A stretch of 64,000 bases of DNA from Sphingomonas daechungensis (GTDB lineage: Bacteria > Pseudomonadota > Alphaproteobacteria > Sphingomonadales > Sphingomonadaceae). Where the stretch lies: the NCBI RefSeq assembly GCF_014489495.1, contig NZ_CP060780.1:1375001-1439000 (forward strand), read 5' to 3'. Position 1 is the first letter of the stretch; every line of letters starts with the position of its first letter. The translations under genes were made by a program, and so were the position numbers. Positions 20,574 through 29,459 of the stretch are shown in pieces. Under the pieces are notes generated by a model. It saw nothing but the letters and a program-made list of their open reading frames with translations, searched no databases and had not been told where the DNA came from.

Positions 20574-23170
20574 ATGCGTGTTGTAAGTGCTTTGATGTTT
20601 GGCGCCATGACGGCGCTTGCTGCTGTTCCGGCCTCGGCGGACGAAGTCGATGCGCTCATCGCCAAGATGACGCTGGAGGAGAAAGCGGCGCAGCTGCAGG
20701 ATAGCGCGCCTGCGATCCCGCGGCTCGGCCTGCCCGCTTACACCTATTGGAACGAAGCGCTCCACGGCGTCGCTCGCGCAGGCGAAGCGACCGTCTTTCC
20801 GCAGGCGATCGGGATGGCGGCGACCTGGGACAAGTCACTCCTTCGAGCCGAGGGCCAAACCATCGGCATCGAAGGCCGGGCGAAATACAATCAGGCGCAG
20901 AAGGAAGGGCGCACCGGCCGCTATTTCGGCCTCAACTTCTGGTCTCCGAACATCAACATCTTCCGCGACCCGCGCTGGGGCCGGGGTCAGGAAACGTTGG
21001 GGGAGGATCCATTCCTTACCGGCGTGCTCGCCACCGAATTCATTCGCGGCGTGCAGGGAAACGATCCGAAATATCTGACTGCGGCGGCGACAGCCAAGCA
21101 CCTGGCGGTGCACAGCGGCCCCGAACAGGACCGCCACCATTTCAACGTCAATCCGTCACGCCAGGACCTGACTGAAACCTATCTTCCGGCGTTCCGGCGC
21201 ACGATCATCGACGGCAAGGTCGAGATCGTGATGTGCGCCTACAATGCGGTCGACGGAAAGCCGGCGTGCGGGAGCGAGGAGCTGGTCAACCAGACCCTTC
21301 GCAAGGACTGGAAATTCGCGGGCCACGTGACATCCGATTGCGGGGCGATCGACGACGTCACCACCGGCCACAAGTTCACCAAGACGAACGTCGAGGCGGT
21401 CGCGGTTGCCGTGAAGGCCGGCACCGAGATGAACTGCGGCTTCAAGAACGAATATCTTGACCTGCCAAAAGCCGTCGCTGCCGGGTTGATCACGGAGAGC
21501 GAGATCGACGTAGCGTTGAAGCGCGTGCTCGGCACCCGCGCCAAGCTCGGCATCCTTCCGGCGGGAACCATCACTCCGTGGTCGGACACGCCTTATTCGG
21601 CGAACCACTCGGCGGCGCATATCGATGTGGCATTGCGCGCCGCCCGAGAATCGATCGTCTTGCTCAAGAACGACGGGATCCTGCCGCTGAAGGCTGCTCC
21701 GGCGCGCATTGCTGTCGTAGGACCGGGTGCAACGTCGCTTATTTCGCTGGAGGGCAATTACAACGGAACGCCGACGGCGGCCGTTCTTCCCTGGATGGCC
21801 TGAAGCAGGCCTATCCCAGTTCGAATATTAGCTATGCGCAAGGATCCGCATTCGTCGAAGGGGCCTCCGTCCATGTCCCCCGCACGGCGTTCACCGACGG
21901 GGTGACCGCCCAGTTCTTCAACAACACTACGTTCGAAGGGCCAGTGGTCGCGACCCGGCGCTACGACGAGCTCGACCACAATTGGAACTGGATCGCACCG
22001 GCCGAAGGCGTGAACCCGCGTGATTTCTCCGTGCGATGGACGGCGTCACTCAAGCTTCCGGCGGCGGGCGATTACCGCTTCGAGCTTCAGCGCCGCCGTT
22101 GCGACGCCACCTCGGATGTCGAGCGCTACGTCATCACGATCGAAGGCGCCGAGCCGCTCAAGGTGGAAACGCCATGTTCGGCCCGCGACGCTGGTGAATC
22201 CCCGGCGGTCGTCATCCATGCCGCCGACACCAAGCCGAGAAAGCTTGTGGTCGAATATGCTCATCGGTCGAAGGATTACGCGCCGGTCGTGACGCTCGCC
22301 TGGCAGGCTCCGTCGCAGGCCCTGCTGGACCAGGCATTGGCGGTTGCAAAGCCAGCCGACGTCATCCTCGCTTTCGTGGGGCTGAATGCCTGGCTCGAGG
22401 GCGAGGAAATGCCGGTCGCGGTGCCGGGCTTCTCGGGAGGCGACCGCACGGACATCGGCCTGCCTACCACGCAGCGAAGAATGCTTCAGGCTCTTCAGGC
22501 GACCGGCAAGCCGGTTGTGGTCGTGCTTCAGACGGGCTCCGCGGTGTCACTGGGCGACGACGGCCAAAAGACCCGCGCGATCCTCAACGCCTGGTACGGC
22601 GGGGAGCAGGGCGGAAAGGCCATCGCGGATGTGATCTCGGGCAAATACAACCCGGCCGGGCGGCTTCCGGTGACCTTCTACACCGCCGGTGAAAAGCTGC
22701 CTGACTTCGCCGATTATTCGATGCGCGGGCGCACCTACCGGTATTTCTCCGGCACCCCCGAGTATCCGTTCGGTTACGGGCTAAGTTTCACCAGGTTCGG
22801 TTATTCCGACGCCAAGGTCGAGGCTCCCGCAGTCGCCGCAGGTGCGAAGCAGCGGGTAACCATCAAGGTCCGCAACGACGGCAAGGCTGCGGGCGACGAG
22901 GTCGTCCAGCTCTACATCTCGCCGGAGCGGCGGGATGCACCTTTGCGCTCGCTCAAGGGTTTCGAGCGAATCCACCTCGCTCCGGGCGAAGAGCGCACGG
23001 TGGCGTTCGATCTCGTCCCGCGAGACCTCGCCTTCGCCGATGCAAACGGCGTGATGCGGATCGTGCCGGGGACCTACAAGGTGTGGGTCGGTGGAGGTCA
23101 GCCAGGAACTGTGGCGCCCGGCCAGGCGACGGCCTTCCAGGTGACCGGCGAACTCACGCTGGATCCCTAG
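20574..23170 (+). CDS. GH3 beta-glycosidase with PA14 insert (one frameshift)
   Basis: About 865 residues with a signal peptide (MRVVSALMFGAMTALAAVPASA). The GH3 N-terminal barrel shows LPAYTYWNEALHGVA, FSPN-type NFWSPNINIFRDPRWGRGQE and KHLAVHSGPEQDRHHFN. The nucleophile Asp is in VTSDCGAIDD. A PA14 domain (GVTAQFFNN onward) is inserted in the second GH3 domain, and an Fn3-like domain ends the protein. The xylosidase/arabinosidase-like subgroup features suggest beta-xylosidase or beta-glucosidase. One C is missing near 21792 (AAVLPLDGLKQAY restored). It is the last gene of the glucuronate operon, which suggests a glucuronoxylan-type source of uronate. Its TAG stop shares a CTAG with the convergent transporter stop. 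Confidence 0.92.
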
Positions 23171-24493
23171 GCTTCTGCGGGTGGCGCGAACTTGGTGACC
23201 GGCTGATAGCGCGGATTGATCAGGTGCACGACGAGGAGGGCGATCAGATAGGCTGAGCCTGCGATGACGAAGATCGGCGTGTAGCTGCCGAATTTCTCCA
23301 GCACCCAGCCCGCATATTTCGCCATCAGCATCCCGCCGAGCGCGCCCGCGAAGCCTCCGAGGCCGACCACCGATCCGACGGCCCAGCGCGGGAAGAGGTC
23401 GGCGGGCATGGAGAAGAGGTTGGCGGAGAAACCCTGGTGGCCGGCGCAGGCGAGACCGATCAGAAGAACTGCGATCCACACGCTTGGTGCCGATACGGCG
23501 AAGGTTACCGGGACGACGATCAAGGCGCAGAAAAGCATCGCCCGCTTGCGCGCGCGACCGACGTCGATTCCGCGTCCCAACAGCTTCGAGCTGTACCAGC
23601 CGCCAAGGACCGACCCGACGTCCGCCAATATGTAGACCGCGACCAGAGGAGGGCCGAAGGACTTGAGGTCGAGGTCGTACCTCTTGTGGAAGAAGTCCGG
23701 CAGCCAGAACAGGAACGTCCACCAAATCGGGTCGATCAGAAAGCGTCCGCTCATGTAAGCCCACGCTTGGCGCGTGGTGAGCAACCGCCTCCACGCGACC
23801 GGCTTCTGCGGCTCCACCTTGTCGGATTCGATGTACGCGAGCTCCGCGGCGCTGACGCTCTTATGCTCTCGCGGGCTGCGGTAGAACAGGAACCAGGCCG
23901 CGATCCAGACGATGTTGATGAGGCCCGTCACGACGAAGGCGGACTGCCAGCCCATCGCCAAGGCGATGGCCGGAACGATCATCGGGGTCAGGATCGCTCC
24001 CAGATTTGCGCCGGCGTTGAAGATGCCGATCGCCAATGCTCGCTCGCGGCGTGGAAACCACTCCGACGTTGCCGCGAGGGCGGCGGGATACGTCCCGGAC
24101 TCGCCGAGCGCGAGCACGATACGCGCAATCGCAAAGCCCCTCGTCGACGTAAAAAATGCGTGCGCAATATGCGCAACCGTCCATACGCCCATCGCCAGCA
24201 GATATCCGGCGCGGGCGCCGATGCGGTCGATCAGGCGCCCGAAGAAGAGGAAGCCAATTCCATAGGCGGCCTGGAACCAGAAAACGACGTCTCCGTACCC
24301 GCTCTCCGACCAGCCATAGAGTTCCTGAAGCGTCGGCTTGAGGACGCTAAGGACAAGCCGGTCGATGTAGCTGAGGACGACGGCAGCGAAGAGCAGGCCG
24401 CAGATCAGCCAGCGTACGCGTGCGCCCTTACCCGGGGCGCAACCACGTCGACTGCCGCGACGTCGCTCAACTGATCCGAAGCCAACCGCTCAT
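23167..24493 (-). CDS. MFS transporter, hexuronate (ExuT) type; N-terminus frameshifted
   Basis: About 442 residues, 12 membrane helices, of the anion:cation symporter family of the MFS. YIDRLVLSVLKPTLQELYGWSE, FGRLIDRIGARAGYLLAMGVWT, ARIVLALGESGTYPAAL and FPRRERALAIGIFNAGANLGA match hexuronate/sugar-acid transporters. The N-terminus is broken near 24436, where one C restores VAPPGKGARVRWLICG. The start is uncertain: the ATG at 24493 needs one further missing G near 24483, and a TTG nearby is the alternative. The gene is convergent with the uxu operon and has the same type of operator, so uptake of glucuronate is the likely role. Confidence 0.85.
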
Positions 24494-24506
24494 GATAGCG
24501 TTAACA
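24493..24506. promoter_or_regulatory. LacI-type operator in front of the hexuronate-type transporter
   Basis: Reads TGTTAACGCTATCA on the minus strand, a 14-base imperfect palindrome closely related to the site at 12695-12708. A TTGACC (24531-24526, minus) lies 18 bases before TTGTTA, so the site overlaps the presumed -10, as in the uxu promoter. It also touches the ATG at 24493, making that start codon doubtful unless the mRNA is leaderless or starts further in. Confidence 0.55.
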
Positions 24507-24559
24507 AAGCTGTTGCTGCCGCATTGGTCAAGCTGACTGACGGTTCGCCCCATCTAACG

Positions 24560-25695
24560 TTAGCGCCGGTCGATGATCGCCCGACCGATGTCCGTGATTT
24601 TCGTGCAGCCGGTCAACGCCATCGCGACACGCATTTCCGCTTCGAAGAGCTTCAGGACATGCGCGACACCCGCCTGGCCGCGGCCTGCCAACGCGTAGGC
24701 CCAGGCGCGGCCGACCAGGACGAAGTCGGCCCCGAGCGCGAGCATGCGCACGACGTCCAGCCCTGAGCGCACTCCTCCGTCGACGAGGACAGGAAGCTTG
24801 CCGTCTACCGCATCGGCAATCGAGGGAAGGGCGCGAGCGGTGGACGAAACGCCATCGAGCTGACGGCCGCCATGGTTCGAAACGACGATGCCATCCACAC
24901 CGTTGGTCACGGCCGCTCTGGCGTCATCTGGTTCGAGGATACCCTTGATGACCAGTGGCCCATCCCAATTCTCGCGGACCCAGGCGACATCGTGCCAAGT
25001 GATCGATGCATCGAAATTGGAGCCGATCCAGCCGAAATAATCCTCCAGGCCGGTGTTCTTGCCGAGCACCGGTTCGAGGTTGCCGAGGCTGTGCGGACGG
25101 CCGTTCAATCCGACATCCCACGCCCAGCCTGGCCGAGCCAAAGCTTGAAGACCCTCTGGAGACGGGTGCCGCCCGACAGTCCGGAACGGTAATCGCGGTA
25201 GCGGCTGCCCGGGACGGGCAGGTCTACCGTTAGCAGCAGGGCATCGCATTTGGCCTCGCGCGCCTGCGCGAGGAGGTCGCGGACGAAGCCGCGATCCTTG
25301 ATGATGTAGAGCTGGAGCCAGAACGGCGATTGCAGCTTGCGAGCGATTTCCTGCACCGGGCAGACGCCGAGCGAAGACAAGGTGAAAGGGACGCCGGCGG
25401 CACGCGCCGCCCTCGCCGCCTGAACCTCGCCGCGGTTGGCGTACATGCCGGCCAGCCCGATCGGGCCAAGTCCGATGGGCAACGACCACGTCTTGCCGAA
25501 CAGCTCGGTTGAAAGATCGAGCGTCGAAACGTCGCGCAGGACCTGCTGCCGAAGCTTGACCTCCCGAAGGTCGCCCACGTTCGCGGCCAGCGTAACCTCG
25601 TCGTAAGACCCGCCGTCGAGATACTCGAACAGGAAGTGCGGGAGCCGTCCGCGTGCAAGCTCGCGATAGTCGCTGACGTTCGCCGCTTTGCGCAT
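24560..25695 (-). CDS. lldD: FMN-dependent L-lactate dehydrogenase/alpha-hydroxyacid dehydrogenase (one frameshift)
   Basis: About 378 residues, oxidising L-lactate (or a related 2-hydroxy acid) with electrons going to quinone. The family signature [10 protein letters not shown] holds the catalytic His and substrate Arg, and [36 protein letters not shown] and [15 protein letters not shown] are also present. The frame breaks after RLQRVFK near 25143; one G restores [20 protein letters not shown]. It is third in a minus-strand operon after maiA and a class II aldolase, seven bases from the latter. LldD is the most likely member, but mandelate- or glycolate-type substrates cannot be excluded. 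Confidence 0.88.
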
Positions 25696-25702
25696 TCAGC
25701 CT

Positions 25703-26518
25703 TCAGGTCGCGAAGCTGGGGTCGAGGCGATGCGCCTTCCGCTTGAGCGCCGGCCACGCGAGCAGGTTCGCCGCGAGCGGAAGTCCGACCTCGCCCTGCT
25801 GGGCAGTGATTTCAGGCGCGCCCTGTGGCGGGTGGCTAAGATTGGTGCCCGCCGACAGCGCCATGATCTGCGCCTGGCAGGCACGCTCCAGGAAGTAGAG
25901 GCGGATGAAGCATTCGCCGACGTTTTTGCCGACGGCCAGCGTACCGTGATTGCGAAGGATCATGGCGCTCTTGGTACCAAGGTCCGCAACGAGCCGTTCG
26001 CGTTCCGCGAGGTCGACGGCCACACCTTCATACTCGTGGAACGCAATCTCGCCGCGGATCAGCATCGCCGTTTGGGTCAGCGGCATCAGTCCTTCCGAAT
26101 GTGCGGAGACCGCCTGCCCGGCGGGCGTGTGGACGTGCATCACCGCATGCGCATCGTCGCGCGCCATGTGGATTGCGGAATGGATGGTGAAGCCCGCCGG
26201 ATTGGTGATGAACGGCGTCGGCTCAACCGGGTTGCCCGTGACGTCGACCTTGACCAGTGAAGAGGCCGTCACCTCTTCGAACATCAGTTGGTAGGGGTTG
26301 AGCAGGAAGTGATGCTCCGGTCCGGGAATGCGCGCGGACAAATGCGTGAAGATGAGGTCGTCCCAGCCGTAATAGGCGACCATCCGATAAGCGGCGGCGA
26401 GGTCTTCTCGGATTGCCCATTCTTCGTCGCTCACCTTACCCTTCAGAGAGGGGATTTCGACCGAGTCCAGGCGGGTAGTTTGTGTCATTCCGCGGTTGAT
26501 CGCATCGACGCGGCTCAT
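25703..26518 (-). CDS. Class II aldolase/adducin family protein
   Basis: A 271-residue cytoplasmic protein of the class II aldolase/adducin fold. The zinc site is visible as HVHTPAG and later RNHG, with THLSAR and FLLNPYQL earlier. The family includes L-fuculose- and L-ribulose-phosphate aldolases/epimerases and many uncharacterised members. The start at 26518 is supported by an ATGA overlap with maiA; an ATG ten codons in is possible. Position between maiA and lldD suggests a role in hydroxy-acid or aldehyde breakdown, but no substrate can be assigned. Confidence 0.82.
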   Translation of the reverse strand: MSRVDAINRGMTQTTRLDSVEIPSLKGKVSDEEWAIREDLAAAYRMVAYYGWDDLIFTHLSARIPGPEHHFLLNPYQLMFEEVTASSLVKVDVTGNPVEPTPFITNPAGFTIHSAIHMARDDAHAVMHVHTPAGQAVSAHSEGLMPLTQTAMLIRGEIAFHEYEGVAVDLAERERLVADLGTKSAMILRNHGTLAVGKNVGECFIRLYFLERACQAQIMALSAGTNLSHPPQGAPEITAQQGEVGLPLAANLLAWPALKRKAHRLDPSFAT

Positions 26519-27156
26519 TGTGGAATCTCCTGCCGGTCCGGATGGGCGGCTGCGAAGGCCTCCAGCCGGTTCGCATTTTCCTCGGCTCGCATCAGCGTTG
26601 GGTAGTCGTCAAGCGGGACGTTGAACCGGCGCGCATTGTAGAGCTGCGGGACCAGGCAGATGTCCGCTGCAGTTGGAGCATCGCGGAACAGAAATTTGCC
26701 GGCTCTTGGGGCTGCCATGTCCTCGAGCGGACGAAGCCCTTCCGTGATCCAGTGCACGTACCAGGCGTCGACCTCTTCCTGCGAATGTCCAAGCTCGCTC
26801 TTGAGATATTTGAGGACCCGCAAATTGTTGATGGGATGGATGTCGCAGGCGATCAGCATCGACATCGCAACGACGTGCGCCCGTTCCGCAGCCGAGGCCG
26901 GAATCAGCGGTTGGGTCGGAAACCGGACGTCGAGGTAATTGAGGATAGCGAGGCTCTGCGTCAGCCTGTGCCCGTCAATCTCCAGCATCGGTACCAAACC
27001 CTGCGGATTCAGGGCCCGATATTCGTCAGATTTCTGCTCGCTTTCCAGCACGTTCACCTGCCGGGTCTCGTAGTCGACCCCCTTCATCTTGAGGGCGATG
27101 CGGACCCGGTAGGCAGCGGACGATCGCCAATAATCGTAGAAGATGGCTTGGGGCAT
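26515..27156 (-). CDS. maiA: Maleylacetoacetate isomerase (zeta-class GST)
   Basis: A 213-residue glutathione-dependent enzyme isomerising maleylacetoacetate to fumarylacetoacetate in tyrosine breakdown. The zeta-GST signature YWRSSAAYRVRIALKMKG is at residues 9-26, with NPQGLVPMLEIDG and TQSLAILNYLD in the thioredoxin-like domain. The product feeds FahA, encoded 2.3 kb away on the other strand beside hmgA. It heads the maiA-aldolase-lldD operon. Confidence 0.92.
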   Translation of the reverse strand: MPQAIFYDYWRSSAAYRVRIALKMKGVDYETRQVNVLESEQKSDEYRALNPQGLVPMLEIDGHRLTQSLAILNYLDVRFPTQPLIPASAAERAHVVAMSMLIACDIHPINNLRVLKYLKSELGHSQEEVDAWYVHWITEGLRPLEDMAAPRAGKFLFRDAPTAADICLVPQLYNARRFNVPLDDYPTLMRAEENANRLEAFAAAHPDRQEIPQ

Positions 27157-27219
27157 CGTGCGGGCTTAGCTGCTGAGCCGAGGATGCGGCAAGGTCGCGA
27201 TTTGATGCGTTACCGCTGA

Positions 27220-27429
27220 ATGCCTTCAACCGTCATCCGCCGGTTCCTCTATGTGCCCGAGACGAGGGAGCTGACGATCGAGTTCGTGACTGGGCGGCGC
27301 TACCTCTATTCCGACGTTCCGGACGAGGATGTGCAGGCGTTCCGCGCAGCCTTCTCCAAAGGCGTGCACTTCAACCGGCACATCCGCGACCGCTTTCGCT
27401 GTCGCGAGCTGACACCCGCGATCAGTTAA
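27220..27429 (+). CDS. KTSC domain protein
   Basis: A 69-residue protein almost entirely made of a KTSC domain (PF13619): a beta-hairpin start (VIRRFLYVPETRELTIEF) with TGRRYLYSDVP and then AFSKGVHFNRHIRDRF. The name-giving K-T-S-C positions are not all conserved here. KTSC domains are stand-alone or fused to nucleic-acid enzymes; their function is not settled. It is convergent with the DUF2171 gene, whose stop lies three bases away. Confidence 0.75.
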   Translation: MPSTVIRRFLYVPETRELTIEFVTGRRYLYSDVPDEDVQAFRAAFSKGVHFNRHIRDRFRCRELTPAIS

Positions 27430-27432
27430 GGA

Positions 27433-27684
27433 CTATTCGCCTTCCTCGGTCTGGAAGATGCTTTCCACGGCATCGATCCGGGCCGACAGGCGGACGGTCT
27501 CGCCCTCGACATCGGCGACGAGGCCGGCCGGGATGAAATGATGGTGGCCTTCGTGCGACCCTTCACCGCTGCTGTCGCGAGTCAATTTGATGCGGTCGCC
27601 TTCAACTCGATCGACCTTGCCCAGCGGCGTGCCTTCGGCGTCGATGACCTGCATATGCTCGCGGACGTTTTCCAGGCTGCTCAT
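27433..27684 (-). CDS. DUF2171 domain protein
   Basis: An 83-residue, acidic protein of the DUF2171 family: VREHMQVIDAEGTPLGKVDRVEGDRIKL, then a histidine cluster (HEGHHHFIP) and VADVEGETVRLS. These PRC-barrel-like proteins are common in sphingomonads and often stress-linked. A palindrome at 27786-27804 places GGAAC on both strands, but the minus-strand copy has no good -10 match. No function is established. Confidence 0.8.
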   Translation of the reverse strand: MSSLENVREHMQVIDAEGTPLGKVDRVEGDRIKLTRDSSGEGSHEGHHHFIPAGLVADVEGETVRLSARIDAVESIFQTEEGE

Positions 27685-27798
27685 TCTGATCTCCTCTTGG
27701 CGGGACTCGAACGGATGGACCGATATACGCCGGTCCGCATGTCGTGTCTGTGACTGCTGAATGCCGAAGCCGCGGGTGGGACAAAGGTTCCGCGCGCC

Positions 27799-27823
27799 GG
27801 AACCGCATTCGCGAAGCTTCGTT
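27799..27823 (+). promoter_or_regulatory. Candidate EcfG (general stress response) promoter
   Basis: GGAAC at 27799-27803 and CGTT at 27820-27823, separated by 16 bases, match the EcfG promoter consensus of alphaproteobacteria (GGAAC, 16-17 bases, CGTT). The expected start of transcription is about 35 bases before the ATG at 27865. The GGAAC forms one arm of a 7-base inverted repeat at 27786-27804. Confidence 0.6.
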
Positions 27824-27864
27824 CGTTACGCCACGACAACAGGTGCCAACAGGGAGTTCAGAGT

Positions 27865-28065
27865 ATGGCCGACGATCGTGAAACCGTAGACCGGACCACC
27901 ATCGTGGAAACCAACGGCGGTGGCGGAGGCGGCGGAGTCCTTGCCGTCGTGCTGCTCATCGTCGTGATTCTCGTCCTCTTGTTCCTCTTCCGCGACCAGC
28001 TCGGCTTTGGAAGCAGGACCACGGAGGTCAAGGTCCCGGACAAGATCGAAGTTAACGTCAACTAA
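27865..28065 (+). CDS. Small single-helix membrane protein
   Basis: A 66-residue protein. The N-terminal 16 residues are charged (ADDRETVDRTTIVETN), followed by seven glycines, a 20-residue membrane helix rich in Val/Leu/Ile, and a short tail with a beta-like KVPDKIEVNV. There is a candidate general-stress promoter upstream and an intrinsic terminator downstream, so it is a single-gene unit. I do not recognise a named family. The poly-Gly segment just before the helix is unusual. Confidence 0.75.
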   Translation: MADDRETVDRTTIVETNGGGGGGGVLAVVLLIVVILVLLFLFRDQLGFGSRTTEVKVPDKIEVNVN

Positions 28066-28102
28066 TCGGCTCAAACGCGCGGTAGGCGAGTCCCGCGCGG
28101 TT

Positions 28103-28141
28103 CGGGCGCAGTTCCAACAGGGGCTGCGCCCGTTTGAGTTT
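28103..28141 (+). terminator. Intrinsic-type terminator
   Basis: CGGGCGCAG (28103-28111) and CTGCGCCCG (28124-28132) form a perfect 9-base-pair stem with a 12-base loop, followed by TTTGAGTTT. It lies 38 bases after the small membrane protein and before hmgA, so it probably ends the former transcript. Confidence 0.7.
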
Positions 28142-28168
28142 GTGGCGTCCAGGTTCTAACGCGGCGGC

Positions 28169-29459
28169 ATGCAGGGAACCGAACTTCGCTACATGAGCGG
28201 CTTTGGCGGTCATTTCGAAAGCGAGGCCGTCGACGGCGCGCTTCCCAAGGGCCGAAACAGTCCGCAGCGGCCGGCTTTCGGGCTGTACGCCGAGCAGCTC
28301 TCGGGCTCCGCATTCACCGCTCCTCGGCATGAAAACAGGCGCAGCTGGCTCTACCGGTTGCGCCCGACCGCGGACCATCGGCCATTCGTCCGGTATGAAG
28401 GCGCCAGGCTGTTTGCGCCGGGTACAGTGAAGGAGCCGCTTGCTCCCAATCGGCTGCGCTGGAATCCGCCGTCCGATATCCCTCCGGGGCAGACTTCGTC
28501 GACGGCATGGTGACCATGCTCGCTAATCGCGACCCTGCCGACCTCGAAGGCGTGGCTGTGCATCTGTATCGCGCGCAGAAAAGCATGGAGAACCGCGTCT
28601 TCGTCGACGCGGACGGCGAATTGCTGATCATCCCGCAAGACGGCGCAATCGAAATTCAGACCGAGCTCGGCCGGATCGAAGCAGGGCCCGGCGATGTCGC
28701 CCTCGTGCCGCGCGGAGTGAAGTTCCGGGTCAACCTGATTGCAGGAGAAGCTCGCGGTTATGTTGCGGAAAACCACGGCCTGCCGTTCCGCTTGCCCGAC
28801 CTCGGTCCGATTGGCGCGAATGGCCTCGCCAATCCCCGCGATTTCGAGGTTCCGATGGCTGCTTACGAGGATCGGGACGACAAGACCGAGGTCATCCAAA
28901 AGTACCTCGGCAGCTTGTGGACAACGACGCTCGACCATTCGCCGCTCGATGTCGTCGGCTGGCATGGCAACTACGTGCCTTGGCGCTACGACCTTAATCG
29001 CTTCAATACGATCGGGACGGTCAGCTTCGACCACCCGGACCCGTCGATCTTCACTGTCCTGACCAGTCCGAGCAACGTGCCGGGCCGGGCCAATGCCGAC
29101 TTCGTCATCTTCCCGCCCCGCTGGATGGTCGCTGAAGACACGTTCCGCCCGCCCTGGTTCCACCGCAACGTGATGAGCGAGGCGATGGGCCTGATCCACG
29201 GCGCTTACGATGCCAAGGCGGATGGCTTCGCTCCCGGCGGCCTTAGCCTTCACAATCTGATGAGCGGGCACGGTCCGGATGTCGAAAGCTGGCAGAAGGC
29301 GAGCTCGGCTGACCTGAAGCCGCACAAGATCGAGAACACGCTCGCCTTTATGGTCGAAACCTGCTGGCCGTATCGTCCCACCCAGTTCGCGCTCGACCGC
29401 GCGCAGCCTGACTACGACGAAGCCTGGGCCGGTTTCCCGAAGGCAAAGCTCCCGAATGA
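28169..29459 (+). CDS. hmgA: Homogentisate 1,2-dioxygenase (two frameshifts)
   Basis: About 430 residues. It opens the homogentisate ring to maleylacetoacetate, the central step of tyrosine/phenylalanine breakdown. Landmarks are [13 protein letters not shown] at the start, [32 protein letters not shown], the iron ligands in [11 protein letters not shown] (His, Glu) and [12 protein letters not shown] (His). One C is missing near 28485 ([12 protein letters not shown] restored) and another near 29452, where the repaired protein ends in KAKLPE and its TGA overlaps the fahA ATG. No other strong start is visible than the ATG at 28169. Confidence 0.95.

Noticed and set aside
27685..27798. EcfG promoter facing DUF2171 on the minus strand
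   Set aside because: GGAAC is present, but at 16-17 bases the sequence is GCTT or CTTC, not CGTT.
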